DNA from: Sipunculus nudus
Lineage: Eukaryota > Annelida > Sipuncula > Golfingiida > Sipunculidae
DNA: 64,000 nt
Reading direction: 5' to 3'
NCBI GenBank assembly: GCA_026874595.1
Contig: CM049312.1
Span: 65,876,929-65,940,928, forward strand
Shown here: positions 1 through 11,299 of the stretch, piece by piece
How positions within the stretch are numbered: position 1 is the stretch's first letter
How the letters are laid out: every line of letters starts with the position of its first letter
Notes under the pieces: model-generated
Databases searched by the model: none
Told to the model about the DNA's origin: nothing
Seen by the model: only the letters and a program-made list of their open reading frames with translations
Program-made: the position numbers and the translations under genes

Positions 1-15
1 ATCAAATTAAAACCA

Positions 16-71
16 GTTTCTGATTCTGGCCCCCCCCCCCCCCTGCTGAAAAATCCTGGGACCGCCCCTGA
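16..71 (-). mobile_element. Fragment of hAT-like MITE (CAGGGGCGG end)
   Basis: Read on the minus strand this begins CAGGGGCGGTCCCAGGATTT and runs into a long G tract, matching the left end of the MITE copies near 4236, 5228 and 39201. Only one end is present, so it is a broken copy next to the LINE remnant. Confidence 0.5.
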
Positions 72-79
72 TATAGGTC

Positions 80-1015
80 TTAAAAATGAAATCAAGTTAG
101 AAATATATGCCGACTATATGGCCTTGCTTAAAGATAAGTCGTCAGCAGAATTCTTGAAAACCCCAGATTGAGTTGATGTATGTTCAGTTAAAAATTAATG
201 AAGAGAAAACAGGGGAAATTTGGTTAGGTAGCTTTCCTAAAGAAAACAGTTATTTAGGAAATACATGGACAAGGCAGATAAAAACATTGATAATATATGT
301 GTGACTGAAGAGCGGATGAAATTAAATGTTGAATGTCAAATAATGAAGGTTCACAACGCATTTTCCACATGGAAGTCAAGCTGATAGGTAGAATATTAAT
401 TTCAAAATCCATATGTTTTTTTTTCTAAATTTACACATATCTGCTCAGTTCTTTCTATAAAGAAAGAATACATTGAACGAATGAATAAATGTATAGGAAA
501 ATTTGTGAACAAAGGAAAGAAAAGTATAGGAATTCCCGAAGTAATTTTAACAGTGTTACAAAACAAGGAGATTACAATATGTTTGTCTTAATTCGTAACG
601 TTTACTAATGCAAAGGCAGTTTGTTGGATTAGAAAATATGTTAAAGCTGGACCGAGACTGGAAATACTATTTTCTGATTTTTTACTTTCTAATTTGGGGG
701 TTTTTTTTCCAGTGCTGGTGAATAGTCATGATCAGGCAGAAAAGTTACAGGAACTGTGTAAAATATCGGAATTTTATATGAATCTTTTATACAGCAGTGG
801 AAATCATTTATAAATAATTCGGAGACAGAACATTCTGTATATGGAACAATCAGAATATTCAATATAGATCCAAGTAGGTTTTTGGTACTACAAAGATTTG
901 TTGGTAATGATGGCAATTTCATAAATTTATCACTTGGAATCGTCGTGGTGTATCGGGTAAATATTGTTGAACTTAGATGGCAGTTGAGAAATAAAAGAAA
1001 AAGGCATAGAAACAC
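80..1015 (+). pseudogene. Decayed LINE reverse transcriptase (L1/Tx1-like), C-terminal half
   Basis: Conceptual translation in several frames gives the downstream half of a non-LTR retrotransposon reverse transcriptase. A degenerate catalytic box (IYADYM, expected YADDM) lies at about 105-122, followed by KINEEKTGEIWLGSF at about 193-240. Further on come a basic stretch (NKCIGKFVNKGKK) and the segment AKAVCWIRKYVKAG, typical of the region after the catalytic core in L1/Tx1 elements. Stops and frame changes near 170, 590 and 810 break it, so it is not functional. The 110-residue minus-strand frame at 689-1021 is its shadow. No endonuclease domain or 3' tail was found. The family call rests on motif order read by eye. 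Confidence 0.7.
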
Positions 1016-1164
1016 CACCAACCATAAGCAGAGTTATATGTAGAACACAAGCGTGAAACAAAGAGGTGGACCTCATTTATATGAAGACACCCAAAAATTA
1101 TCCTGCAAAGGTATGAGTAAAATTTACACTATATTTTTAACTCAATACAATATAGGGGTACACT

Positions 1165-1485
1165 CTAAGAAAAAAGGGTTACAAGTAGAACCCTTAAGGG
1201 TTCTTTAGAGTGGATCCAGTGGGGAGCCCTTAAAGGTTCCAGGTGGAACCCTCTGGTCAGGGTTCTTCATAGAACCCTCTCTTAGGGTTCTTCATGGAAC
1301 CCCCAAGGGTTCCATATATAACCCTAACAATGGGTGCTTCTTAGAACCCAACTGTAAAGTTCGTCAGGGTTTTTCATAGAACCCTCTCTTATGGTCCTTC
1401 ATGGAACCCCAAGGGTTCTATGTATAACCCTAACAATGGATGTTTCTTGTAACCCTACTGAAAGGTTCTTTCAGGAATTACGAAA
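1165..1485. repeat. Subterminal GGTTC/GAACC repeat zone, left end
   Basis: Short degenerate units such as AGGGTTCTTCATGGAACCC recur about every 30-60 bases, many self-complementary. The mirror zone is at 4735-4905. Such clusters often serve as transposase-binding or hairpin-forming subterminal repeats. Confidence 0.55.
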
Positions 1486-3130
1486 TTTTCTTTAGGATAT
1501 GGGTTCTCTTTACCTAAACCAATAGGATCTTATGCATTTAGGGTATTACTTTATGTTGTGATGTGATGGTGATATTGAGATAAAGCAGCTATATGGTGGA
1601 GAAGCACAGTTGGGCAATTCATGCAAAATATTTGGCAAAATATTTCTTAGGGTCAACTTCATTTCATTGCTTAAATGTAAAAGGCTGTTCTTTTGCTCTG
1701 TTTGTTGCGGTTAAAATATGCTTTGATTGTTAACTGAAAAAAAACAAACAAACGTGCTCCATGTTAAAACATTTTAATTTGCATATCATACACAACTGTA
1801 AATAATTATATAAACATAACCATGCGGCATATATTGATGATATTGCATATCTTAAAATCGCAAACGACTCTTTCAAACAGTACGGGATAATGTCCATTCT
1901 TCATACTCGGTCAGTCCTAAGGTAACATATATTGAATTTGATGTCCATACAATGTATGCAGTAATATAATCCACAACACATGCAGCGGAACCATTGCATG
2001 TAATTTACAAGACCGGATTACATCATTTAGACACCAATAAATAAGCTCATCACTTTCATGGCCTCGGTAACAAAAATAATTTAGCCTGTATCTTCATCAC
2101 CACTTACTGGTCTTTCTAACAGTGTTGATTTTATGGTAATATTCAAGAGGTGTGATGAGCAATATTTCAATAAAATGATCCCTAAAACGGTCGATTTGAG
2201 GGCTTGATTTCAAACTTCTCCACACCGAGCATAACACAAAGCCGCACCGGTTCATTTTTTACTTTTGTCGCCTTTGACCTTTATTCACAATCCTAGGGCC
2301 TCATAGACCCTTACGACTATTGGCCTTTGTGTTTTGGGTGGATCTGGCAGGTTCAACACCTGCGCATGGAGAAATTCCCACGTGTTCGTCAGTCCCTAAG
2401 GATAAAGTGTACTAAACATAAAGTAGGAACCTATGACACAACATTAGGTTGTTGTCACGTCCATAGTTGGATCCTCGTCGACGACCATGACGCGATCTAC
2501 CAGGATTGATGCCCTCTTGGTAGTCAATGGATTCCCTTCCTGAAATCCTTAAACAGTTCACACGGCGTCAGTTTGCATCAGCCTGCAAAAGAAAGAAGGA
2601 AACAATAAGTAAGCAATCTGAACATGGAAATCTGTGGACATTGTCCTGTAACTCAATGTGACCAATGTCTCATCTTACTTATATAAGCGACACAGATGGG
2701 ATACAATGTAATATGTACAATCTATGTATTACCTGGTAAAACTGTTAAAACAAAATATAACCAAGCAACAATAAATAAATGATCCAGACTAAACATCTTT
2801 CATTGTAAAACATGCCTGTGCTTGAAGTTTCAATTTAAATAATAAAATAATAAAAAAAGTTTGAATTTTGAAGGAATAATGAAACATATTCAATAATACA
2901 GACCACACCTACCTTATTCAGGACAAACAGCTGTTCATCTTTCTCTTTAAACAGCCATTGAAGTTATACTGACGCAGCACTGATGGTCTGTTCTGAAAAG
3001 AACAAATTTTTATATGCTATATAGATTGTGTCAACAACAGAACACATTTCTGCCTTTCTGAAAAAAATGCTGACAAATATATTGCTTCTTTGATCATGCT
3101 CTCTAGAAGAACGATAAGTTAATGTTATAA
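1486..3130. other. Anonymous interior of the 3.76-kb element
   Basis: AT-rich sequence with no recognisable protein. The best plus-strand frame (2327-2509, 60 residues) has no familiar motif and is of chance length. Confidence 0.4.

Positions 3131-3132
<2 letters not shown>

Positions 3133-3173
<41 letters not shown>
3133..3173. repeat. (TA)n microsatellite
   Basis: Uninterrupted TA dinucleotides. A further pair of TA runs lies at 3502-3552, separated by a single TTTAT interruption. Confidence 0.95.
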
Positions 3174-3175
<2 letters not shown>

Positions 3176-3498
3176 CTTTAATATATATTAAAGATTAAGC
3201 CATAATTAGTTCATTAATTCAAAATGGCAATATTTTATCAATGCAGAGGCAATTAAACTCATAATTTTAATGAACAAGAGATTAATATTATTTATAGTCG
3301 TATCTACAAATACACAGAAAATAAAGTTAATTAATATGAAATATACACATATTATAATCCAGTATGAAATATGGTCTATATCAATGCAATGCTACCCATA
3401 GTAATAAGGCGAAACAAATCCACATACATATAGTATACTCATGTGTGCGTTTATTGTGTGTTAGTGTACATATATATAAACACACGCAAGCACCAACA

Positions 3499-3501
<3 letters not shown>

Positions 3502-3550
<49 letters not shown>

Positions 3551-3552
3551 AT
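3502..3552. repeat. (TA)n microsatellite, interrupted
   Basis: TA dinucleotides with a short TTTAT interruption near 3536. It creates tyrosine/isoleucine-rich frames on both strands that are not genes. Confidence 0.95.
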
Positions 3553-3859
3553 GAAACATAAATGTGTACTTTAGTATGAAAACACATCGCTGGCACTGCA
3601 GATTATTATACATAAATATGACCAATCTGCCAGGGCACCCATATACACAATACAAGAACACGTGGTTTTAACTGGCCTTTTGTCTGGGCATTATTGAAGG
3701 CTGAATCTAGGGTTAATGCTGTATAAAAACACTTAGATTTTCTAAACATCAGGGTCTTTGTAAGCGATCCACCACACAGCAACTTACCCGTACCCTTAGA
3801 GTCTTCTTTTTTCAGCAAATTTTCACTTTTCAAGAGGGACTGGTAAAGCAAATTCAAAA

Positions 3860-4080
3860 TGGCCGTCGTTGATGTCTTCGTTCAAAGCTGTTAGACATTC
3901 GAAAAGGCCGCTGAGATGCTGCCACGTGACAGTAGCCTGCGAATGCCAGCACACAGGAGTGACCATATGCTGCCAGGCGCCCCCCGCTGTTCGCGCCCGA
4001 CCAGGCAAACTCGTCACCCGTAGCCCGCCTCCCGCTGCTTGGTCTAACCCATCTGGCTGATGAGGGCTCTGACGGGATCA
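3860..4080. other. GC-rich, CpG-containing patch
   Basis: A sharply GC-richer stretch inside the AT-rich element, with several CpGs and a CACGTGAC box near 3923. Overlapping short frames exist on both strands (3869-4060 + and 3823-4017 -) but neither shows a known domain. It could be a captured exon or promoter fragment, or simply element sequence. Confidence 0.3.
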
Positions 4081-4191
4081 GTTCTCGTTATTTCTGACGA
4101 GTTTAGGGGGAAAATGTCAAGTTTATGTTGTCAGTGTAATGTTAATCTTGCCTTGCATTATGAACAAAATCGATACCGCTATCAGGTGTAG

Positions 4192-4195
<4 letters not shown>

Positions 4196-4235
<40 letters not shown>
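4196..4235. repeat. (TA)n microsatellite
   Basis: TA run directly abutting the left end of the MITE at 4236. Confidence 0.95.
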
Positions 4236-4238
<3 letters not shown>

Positions 4239-4404
4239 GGGCGGATACAGGATTTTGGAAAGGGGAGGGTCAAACTCATGCAGGAAAACTAAATGTAGTC
4301 CTAAAAAAATGTCGTCTACTCCGTAAAGTAGGGGGTCAGGGTCGCAAAATTTGGTTTGAACCCCTAAAAAAAGTTGTTTTAGCTCAAAAGGGGATCCGCC
4401 ACTG
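4236..4404 (+). mobile_element. hAT-like MITE, GGGGCGGAT...GGATCCGCC family
   Basis: It starts AGGGGCGGATACAGGATTT and ends GGATCCGCCACTG, giving short inverted ends. The interior (CAAACTCATGCAGG, then CGCAAAATTTG) matches the copies at 5228 and 39201. Terminal CAGGGGCGGATCC resembles hAT ends. About 170 bp, non-coding, inserted at the edge of a TA microsatellite. Confidence 0.65.
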
Positions 4405-4734
4405 AATATAATTATATAAATAAATATATATATGTATATACACATAAAAATATGTTTATATATTTTTATATTTTTGGTGTGTATATAATTGTATATATAT
4501 GTTTTATAATATATAATATGCTATAATGATTTAATATTATATCATATTATATATTTCTATATTTCTATTATTTTTATTATTTATAAATATAATATAACAT
4601 AAGGTAAGATAAAACAAAATGAAACTATAATGCGATTTTATAAAAGATAATATGAGATAAGATGAGTTAAGATAATGACATTATTTATTACACAAAATCA
4701 GTGAATACAGATTCTAAGTGCAGCTGGGGACAGT
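4405..4734. other. AT-rich stretch without features
   Basis: Very AT-rich sequence with short irregular TA and TTTAT runs. No gene or repeat family recognised. Confidence 0.4.
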
Positions 4735-4905
4735 GACTCACACACGTAATGGTACTGTAGGGTTCTATCTGGCACTCCTCTCTTCGGGCAAAACACACGA
4801 AGAACCTTAAGTGGGCTATCTGGAACCCATGGATATCAAAAACGGTTCTAACTTGAACCATGGTTCCAGCTGAAACCATACAGGTTTTGCATGGAACCCC
4901 CAAGA
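4735..4905. repeat. Subterminal GGTTC/GAACC repeat zone, right end
   Basis: Mirror of 1165-1485: GGTTCTA, GAACCATGGTTCC and GGAACCCCCAAGAACCC lie just inside the right terminal repeat. The 71-residue minus-strand frame here is an artefact. Confidence 0.5.
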
Positions 4906-4926
4906 ACCCTTTTTTCTTAGAGTGTA

Positions 4927-5003
4927 GGACGTTGCTCAGTGGTTAAGGCGTTGGACTTCGGATCTGATCGAAGGTCCCCGGTTCGAATCCCTCCGGTGTC
5001 TCA
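4927..5003 (+). pseudogene. tRNA-Arg(TCG)-like relic or tRNA-derived SINE head
   Basis: Contains an A-box-like TGCTCAGTGGTTAAGGCG, an anticodon-loop CTTCGGA (anticodon TCG) and a good B box, GGTTCGAATCC. The anticodon stem closes only with wobble pairs, and neither the T stem nor the acceptor stem pairs properly, so I do not call a working tRNA. It begins right after the TA that ends the 3.76-kb element. Confidence 0.45.
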
Positions 5004-5227
5004 ATGGCATAATGGTAAAACTCGTTGTAGAATCTCAGAGATTCGCTCTGTTTTAACGACAGGCCATGACTTCTGGATTATATCTAATCCCCTGCATATA
5101 AAACATGAAATCCAGCAGGCTTAATAATAAAAATATCATTCGGATCATATGAATACCCTCATCCTTGTTCATAAACAGTGTATCTAGAATCAATGGAACT
5201 ATCATTTATAAAAAATACAATATACAT

Positions 5228-5468
5228 CAGGGGCGGATCCAGGATTTAGGAAAAAGGGGGGGGGGTCCAACCCATGCAGGAGGACAAATGAAAACCCTAA
5301 AAAAAGTCCTCACGTCTGAAAAAGGGGGGTTCAGGCGGAAAAATTTTGTCCGAAGCCCTTAAAAAACGTTGTTTCTGATGAATAAAGGGGGGGGGGGGGG
5401 TCCGGACCCCCTGGTACCCCTTTTTCCAGACCCCCTGGTACCCCCCCCCCCCCCCGGATCAGCTTCTG
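5228..5468 (+). mobile_element. hAT-like MITE, CAGGGGCGGATCC...CAGCTTCTG
   Basis: Begins CAGGGGCGGATCCAGG and ends GGATCAGCTTCTG, the inverted counterpart. It contains two long G or C tracts (about 5388-5401 and 5443-5456). Flanks TACAT and TAGAT may be an imperfect target duplication. Short proline/glycine-rich frames on both strands are by-products of the tracts. Confidence 0.65.
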
Positions 5469-5473
5469 TAGAT

Positions 5474-5780
5474 AATGTTGAATGGTGGGAAACATATTTC
5501 TTAAATTTACAAAATTTTAAAGCAAGAGATAGGAAATACATAGAAAATAATTATAAAATATACCAAAACTGTTTATATTTAAACGATAAATTGTTCGTGT
5601 AGGGCAAAGTGGAAAGCCTAATGCGTATACATTTTGTTATCAAGAAGCAGAAAACATTAAACATTTATTACATCAGTGTAAACTGGTGACAGTTTTGGAA
5701 ATAGGTATACGAAGGGTTTCAACTATAGACGATGATCTAATTCTAATTCTTGAATTCCAGGATTACCGTAGAGTACAAGC
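5474..5780 (+). pseudogene. Possible LINE 3' end (zinc-knuckle-like tail)
   Basis: Broken frames read ARDRKYIENNYKIYQ and then CYQEAENIKHLLHQCK, resembling the C-terminal C-x-H-L-x-C knuckle that follows the reverse transcriptase in many non-LTR elements. A stop at about 5600 interrupts it. It may be the tail of the same kind of element as 80-1015. The call rests on one short motif. Confidence 0.35.
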
Positions 5781-5869
5781 CTGAACCAGCCAGCAATCCA
5801 TGATCGATTTTTTAGCTCAGCTGACTTTCAGTCATGCTGGGCTATAGCGATGGGTCTTTGTCCGGCGTC

Positions 5870-5918
5870 CTTCCGTCTGTCCGTCCGGCCGGCCGTCCGG
5901 CCGGCCGTCCGGCCGTTA
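5870..5918. repeat. GTCCGGCCGGCC short tandem repeat
   Basis: Tandem CCGTCCGGCCGGCCGTCCGG words, self-complementary through CCGGCCGG. Shorter versions occur at the same place in the copies at 26151 and 31396, so the number varies between copies. Confidence 0.8.
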
Positions 5919-6149
5919 GCAGGGCACAAATCGTAACCGTAGGGGCTAGGGCCATGAACCCTATGCAGTCTTAAAGGTTATAAAAAGATCTCCTTGCAAA
6001 CCTGAAATTAGGTCACTGCGACCTATATTCTCGAAGTTATGGGGTGTGTTTGCACCCCCCAGAAATAACTCTTTAATACAAAATTTTCATCCCAAACCTT
6101 CCATCTTTCACATACAGCTCACCTACCAACAGGGGAAGAACCATAATTT

Positions 6150-6800
6150 TTTTTAGGTCAAAAGGTCAAAGGTCAAGGTCACAGGAGCCTCTTCTTTGAA
6201 AAGCCTGTGGATGCATTTTAAGCCAACCCTTTCATCCCAATTCTTTGATCTTTCACATATAGCTCACCTACTAAGTTGGAGAAAAATCCTATAGATTTTG
6301 AGGTCACAAGGTCAAAGGTCAGGGTCACAGGATCCACTTCTTTGAAAAGGTAGTGGACACATTTCAAGCTAGACTTTTCATTCCAAACCTTCCAGCACTG
6401 ATATCGCTTCTCTGCCAACAGGGGAAAAGACCTGTTGATTTTGAGGTCAAAGGTCAAGTTCACAGCACCCACTTCTTGCGTGGAGTCATTTTCAGGCAAA
6501 CTTTTCAATCTGTACCTTCCATCTGTCATATATGGCTGACCTACCAATAAGGGAAGAAGCCTATTGATGTTGAGGTCAAAAAGTCAAAGGTCAAGGTCAC
6601 AATATTTAATTGTTCTAAATGCTTGTGAGCATATTTCAAGTGTAACTGTTCAACCCAAACCTTCAGTCTTTCACATATGCCACATCTATGCATCACTCTG
6701 TTTGACTCAAACTTCATATTTATGGGTCTTTTTGCTTGAATAAATAACTTATTGATTTTGGGGTCAGCTGGTCAGCAGGTTAAAGGTTGCAGGTCAAAGT
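6150..6800 (+). promoter_or_regulatory. Cluster of AGGTCA half-sites within the repeat
   Basis: AGGTCA words occur in direct-repeat arrangements. The best, at 6155-6181, has AGGTCA spaced by 2, 1 and 0 bases in succession; others lie near 6300-6320, 6443-6455, 6572-6598 and 6775-6800. These match the general shape of nuclear-receptor sites (DR1 for HNF4/RXR-type, TCAAGGTCA for ERR/FTZ-F1-type). Binding is inference. The cluster is a family trait, seen again at 26490-26940. Confidence 0.4.
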
Positions 6801-8261
6801 TATTCACCCATTGGTTGCCAAGTAATTACACCAGATTTAAGTGGTCAGTAGTTACCCATCATTTAGAAAGAATCCAGTTGATATATGGGCAAAAGGCCAA
6901 GGTCATAGGTCAGGGATGTTCACAATTACTTATTTTATAGACCATCTCTATTTTTCTTGTATATATAACCATCCCACTCCAGCTGGTATATCTCCCTGTG
7001 TGGCTGTAATTGTGAGTGACACTGGTGACATATGACTCCCTTTTGTATCAGCCTATTAAGTGATAAGGCTCAGTGATAAGTACCTCGTTACTTCATAACA
7101 AAAACACTGTTGTCAGAATGCTTCAGCCAGGCATTAAGACTATGAGAGTATAGTATTAAGGTTTAGCTACTGATTTATAAGATGATGGGAACATTTTGCA
7201 GTTTATTTTATGGAATCCTAGCAATAAACTTAGTTTCCTAGATATCTGAATATTTTAATATATATCACCACATATAAAAGCAAGTGTTTGTTCTCATAAT
7301 ATGTGGATGTGTACCTTGATTTAGGATGGCTTTTTGTTTGATTTCAAGACTCTTAGTCATGCTTTCTGCATTTCTTTTCTTTCAGGTTTGGCAGTTTACC
7401 TACCCTGCTGACCCCATTGAAAAGCAGAGTGATAATAAAAAATATTGGACTTACACTTTTTACAATTGCATATCTATAAATCTGATATGAGGGCCTGGAC
7501 ATGCCTTTTGAATTATTTTGGGCATTTATTACTGGATAATTTGCCCCAAGTTTGGTCTCTTATTGGAGAATGTGGGATATCAAATGTCATACTTGTCAGA
7601 AATCCATTATGTCTGCCAGTTAGCCACCTTAGAAATTCTTTCTTCAGGGCAGTTTCAGTAATTTTTCTTTAATGTTTGGTCCGATTTAGAGAATGTTTGT
7701 TGTCTGATTTCAGACTTGTCAGAAGTCCAATATGGCCACCAGGCAACCATCTTTTAATTCCTTTTGATCATATTATCTCAAGAACAGTTAAAGTGAATGC
7801 AGTTGGATGTATATTTATGTTATCTTGTAAAGGATTGGGTCAAATATTTCTGAATAAATATTACCATCATTTATAAAAGTGCAGTACAGTTGGCTTGTGT
7901 TGAATAAAAATTCATACAGAAGCACCCGTTTCTCAATAATTCTTGCATGTATTTCCTTGATTTTTGCTATATATTTTGATCTTATATTTGCCCTTTGTGG
8001 TGTTCCTTTTGAGACTGACAGGTTTCAAGCAAGCTGTTGGAATAGTTCCTGATAGCTTAACAATCATGCATTTTCCTCAGACCATCAATTCACTGTGTTT
8101 TAACCAGACATAGGTGATATATATTTCTGTTGTCATAGAAAATTTTCAACAAATTGGCAAATTGGTTCTTCAAAATTTGACTGGAAGTTGTGAATCTCAG
8201 TCCATGATGTCACAGGTCATGCTGGGCAGCTGAGCGTCATGACCCATGGGTCATTTGTAAT

Positions 8262-10660
8262 TAATATCGGTTGGCTTTGATGCAAAAAACCGGGACCCTT
8301 TGCAGGTGCGTGCTAACTCCGGCGGACGTGCCCGGCAGTTATTCCTTTCCCCCGGCACATGACTGGAAAGTGTCAATGCCCGCTGGGCAGTAATATTTAA
8401 AAATTACGTGTATGTGTGCCAAGTTAGATGACATCCAGTGCCGCTTAAAAATGTATATTGAGTAGAAGGTACTCGTTCACATTGTGCCGTATTTAGTCAT
8501 GTTAATGAATAAAATTTGCCACTCAAGTAGTGAACATAGCCGCTAGGGTTGCGCCACCTTGTAATTGTATAAAAAACTAATTCTGTGAAATAATGACGCG
8601 CCAAACGATGTATGATTGGCTAGTGATGACGTGAGTTTTATTTGAAAGGTCGCAGTTCCTTTTGGGGCCAAAGTGCCTTAAAACAGTGGAATATTATGTT
8701 TTGCTTCAGATTTTAACTGTGAGAAACTGAATACGGTTCCTTCTTCCACATATATGGTAGTAATTAGCAACATATATAAACGGCATTCAAATTATTCTGG
8801 GCACAGTCCTGCCTTTGATACTGAAACAAGGGGGCTTCCTACAGGCGTCCCTTGTTGGTTGAGCAGGTGATTACGACTCGACTTTTAATTAACAGGAGTA
8901 AGATACCCTAATCAAGACAGTTTCCCTAAACAAACTTAATATACCGTTTTGTAGTTACAGGTTGGTTTCTCGACACACCTTAATAACATTTGAGCTGTTT
9001 TTAATGAGCCTCGGCCCTGAACTAATTATAGCCAGCGGGGTCAATGCTTCCCGCAGGCGTCGGCTCAGCCGTCTATGAATATTCGAACATGCGATATCCG
9101 GACAGAGAAATAGGAGACCTAGATAATACTGAAATCACCGGTAAATGAAATTATTTTTGATAATGAAATACACTACTAGACCAATGATAGAGCGCGAAAA
9201 AGGAACCCCGTGAAACTTTTAAAAATATGAAAACCGCGAAAATTCAGCCCCGCCAATATAAAGGCAACCACAGTATTCAACAGGACCAGAGTATAGCCAA
9301 GAAAACTTGGCTCCTGGTAAAGAGAGAGTGTTCAACACTATCTGATACTCTAAAGTTTGACAGCAATCTATAACAATTCTTATAAATTTAAGTCACTAGA
9401 CAGCTTTAAGGTACTAATTAGGTTTCTTGTGGAAAACCCCTTATGTATGTAACCTTCTGCATTCCATTCTAAATTCAAAGTGGATAAAATAAAAAAAAAG
9501 TCTATAAACTTAAGCATATTTAGATGCTCCTGCATTTATAAATACATTAGCTTATAAGATAAATAATTCCATTAGTTTTTTTTCTAAATGTTTGAGTTAT
9601 TCCAATCTGGTTGCTCTTTTCTCCAAAGTTTTCATAACGTCGGTCAGTACGAACTACTTTGGAAGTGGTTTTGTTAGCAGGGTTTTAATTTTTGCACTTT
9701 TAGCGGGAGCTAGATTTGCACTGAATTAAGAACACGTTTTATTTCACACAACCTAGACAATATTAGACCCTCCTCCCAGCTTTGAAGTATGGCAGAGTAT
9801 TGTCAGCTCTGTTTGTTATTCACACATAGCAGGCTGCTTCTACTGAATAATCACAGTTGTTGTTTAGCAATACTACAACTTCCTCAGATGTGAAACAACT
9901 TGCCTGGGTGCAGTACCATGGCATCATCAAAAGTGATGAGGTAGGTTGTGCTAAAAACCTATGTTTTATATAATCATTTAAATATTGTAATAATCTGATT
10001 CAAAATGAATTACCTTAAGGTACTGATTTGCACAAAAAATTCAAATTCACTAATGCTGTAAAATGAAAAAAAGTGCTAAAATTCAGACACACCAAATTAA
10101 CCACTTCCACAGATTTTTTTTAAGTTATCATCATGGAATTATGCAAATAAATTTAAAATCTCTCTGAGTGTCTATCCTGTTCAGTCAAAACACTGCCAAG
10201 CAAGCTTCACCCATACAACCGTTGATGATCGCAACTGCAGTCACAAGTGAATAGCAAATTTTCTTACATATGCCATACTTAAGGGAGACAAGGGACTCAC
10301 AGCTGTAAAATACAGAAATCTCAAGGTTTTATAATGTAGACTTTGCAAGGAGACGTGCAGGCTTTGGTGGGTTTCCTCAGAAGCCCAAAATAACCTTTAA
10401 CAATAGGTTTATTTCAGCTTAGCCTCCTGGCCAGTGAGCCAATATTGAGTAGTAAGTTACGTTTCTCATCAAGACTTTTTTTTCATCTTATTATTTAAAG
10501 CGGTTATGATTTGTTCCTTTTTAACTGAAACAAATATGAATGGTAACATCACAGTAAGAGAAAAAGGTCAAGATCAAAATTGTGAGAAGACAATTTTTTT
10601 TATATTTTTTTCAGTGAAAACAATCCTCTCCATTCCATGAAATGTTGAATAAGTTTAAGT
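8262..10660. other. Anonymous DNA, no gene recognised
   Basis: No long reading frame and no obvious repeat. 8280-8400 and 8990-9110 are GC-richer than their surroundings but show no coding pattern that I can support. Confidence 0.5.
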
Positions 10661-10667
10661 ACAGAGA

Positions 10668-10885
10668 TAGGAACCAGTTTCAGTTTAGAACTACTTAACA
10701 GTGCCATATCACATGCTTCCTTTCATTTAATTTCTTGATGTTAACCAAGCCCAGTGACTACCGCACATGCAGGTTTTGGGGGTTTAACCTTCCCCACTGC
10801 TGGGTCATATCCTTAATGCATGTGGCTGTGAGGCGCAGTTTCTGTGAAGGTGGGGTGATCCAGCCTGAAAACATGGGAGCAGATG
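10668..10885 (-). mobile_element. Diverged SINE fragment, same family as 13066-13483
   Basis: GTTTAGAACTACTTAACAGTG and the following GCTTCCTTTCAT correspond to GGTTTGGGACTACTTGACAG and GCTTCCTATCAT in the SINE at 13066-13483. A GGGTCAT-containing block follows. The tRNA-like head is not recognisable. Confidence 0.4.
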
Positions 10886-11299
10886 AATGGTTGTGCTGAC
10901 TGATTACCTGCAGGACAGGAACACCATGTGATAATTTAAGCTGATAAGCATCTCAGTCAAGCCACATATGTATTATGTGTATGTATTCTTGTATTTATTT
11001 AGTATATTTAAATAAAAATAAACATTCAACTGCTAACATTTGTATTATCTTTTCTTTTTAACCCCCACAATTTTTATTGATTCTACAGTATGTTCATATA
11101 ATCTGTTTTTCTACACAAAAATGGAAAATTTCATGTTAATTGTTAGTAAACTGAAATTTTTATTTTGTGAACTCCCAACAAAATTGTTTTCCATGACCAT
11201 GACTTCAGTTATACCTTTAACCACTGTATGTGAACAATGCAGAAAATATTGACACTTAACCAGTGTCTCTCTCAGAACATTTTGTGATTCTATCATTCA

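Larger units (their letters stand above)
1161..4924. mobile_element. Candidate 3.76-kb DNA element with perfect 20-bp terminal inverted repeats and TA target
   Basis: CACTCTAAGAAAAAAGGGTT at 1161-1180 is matched exactly, inverted, at 4905-4924. Both ends are directly flanked by TA (1159-1160 and 4925-4926), the target duplication expected of Tc1/mariner-type and some other cut-and-paste elements. Inside both ends are runs of short GGTTC/GAACC words (1170-1480 and 4735-4905), a subterminal repeat zone. No reading frame inside resembles a transposase, so the copy would be non-autonomous. It contains three TA microsatellites, a GC-rich patch and a nested hAT-like MITE. The alternative is two solo ends of a small MITE that happen to lie in inverted orientation. 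Confidence 0.5.
5808..8260 (+). mobile_element. Full copy of the TTAGCTCAGCTGA-headed repeat element
   Basis: The head forms a hairpin (AGCTCAGCTGACT pairing with AGTCATGCTGGGCT). It is followed by a GTCCGGCC-rich segment, the block CACCCCCCAGAAATAA, several AGGTCA-rich segments (6150-6800), and a tail CAGCTGAGCGTCATGACCCATGGGTCA. The same order recurs at 26151-29996, where a second element has inserted. No long frame is present, so it is non-autonomous. Head and tail share the inverted word GCTCAGCTG, compatible with a Helitron/Helentron-like element but not proof. Confidence 0.65.

Noticed and set aside
3364-3661. Tyrosine/isoleucine-rich small proteins
   Set aside because: They are translations of (TA)n microsatellites; the same applies to 4139-4445, 60606-61163 and 61981-62590.
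4927-5003. Functional tRNA-Arg gene
   Set aside because: The A box, B box and TCG anticodon are recognisable, but the T and acceptor stems do not pair.
5369-5602. Proline/glycine-rich protein
   Set aside because: Produced by the G and C tracts of a MITE and running into adjacent repeat sequence.
8262-9300. Possible exons in locally GC-richer DNA
   Set aside because: No frame of useful length, no splice-bounded motif and no recognisable protein.
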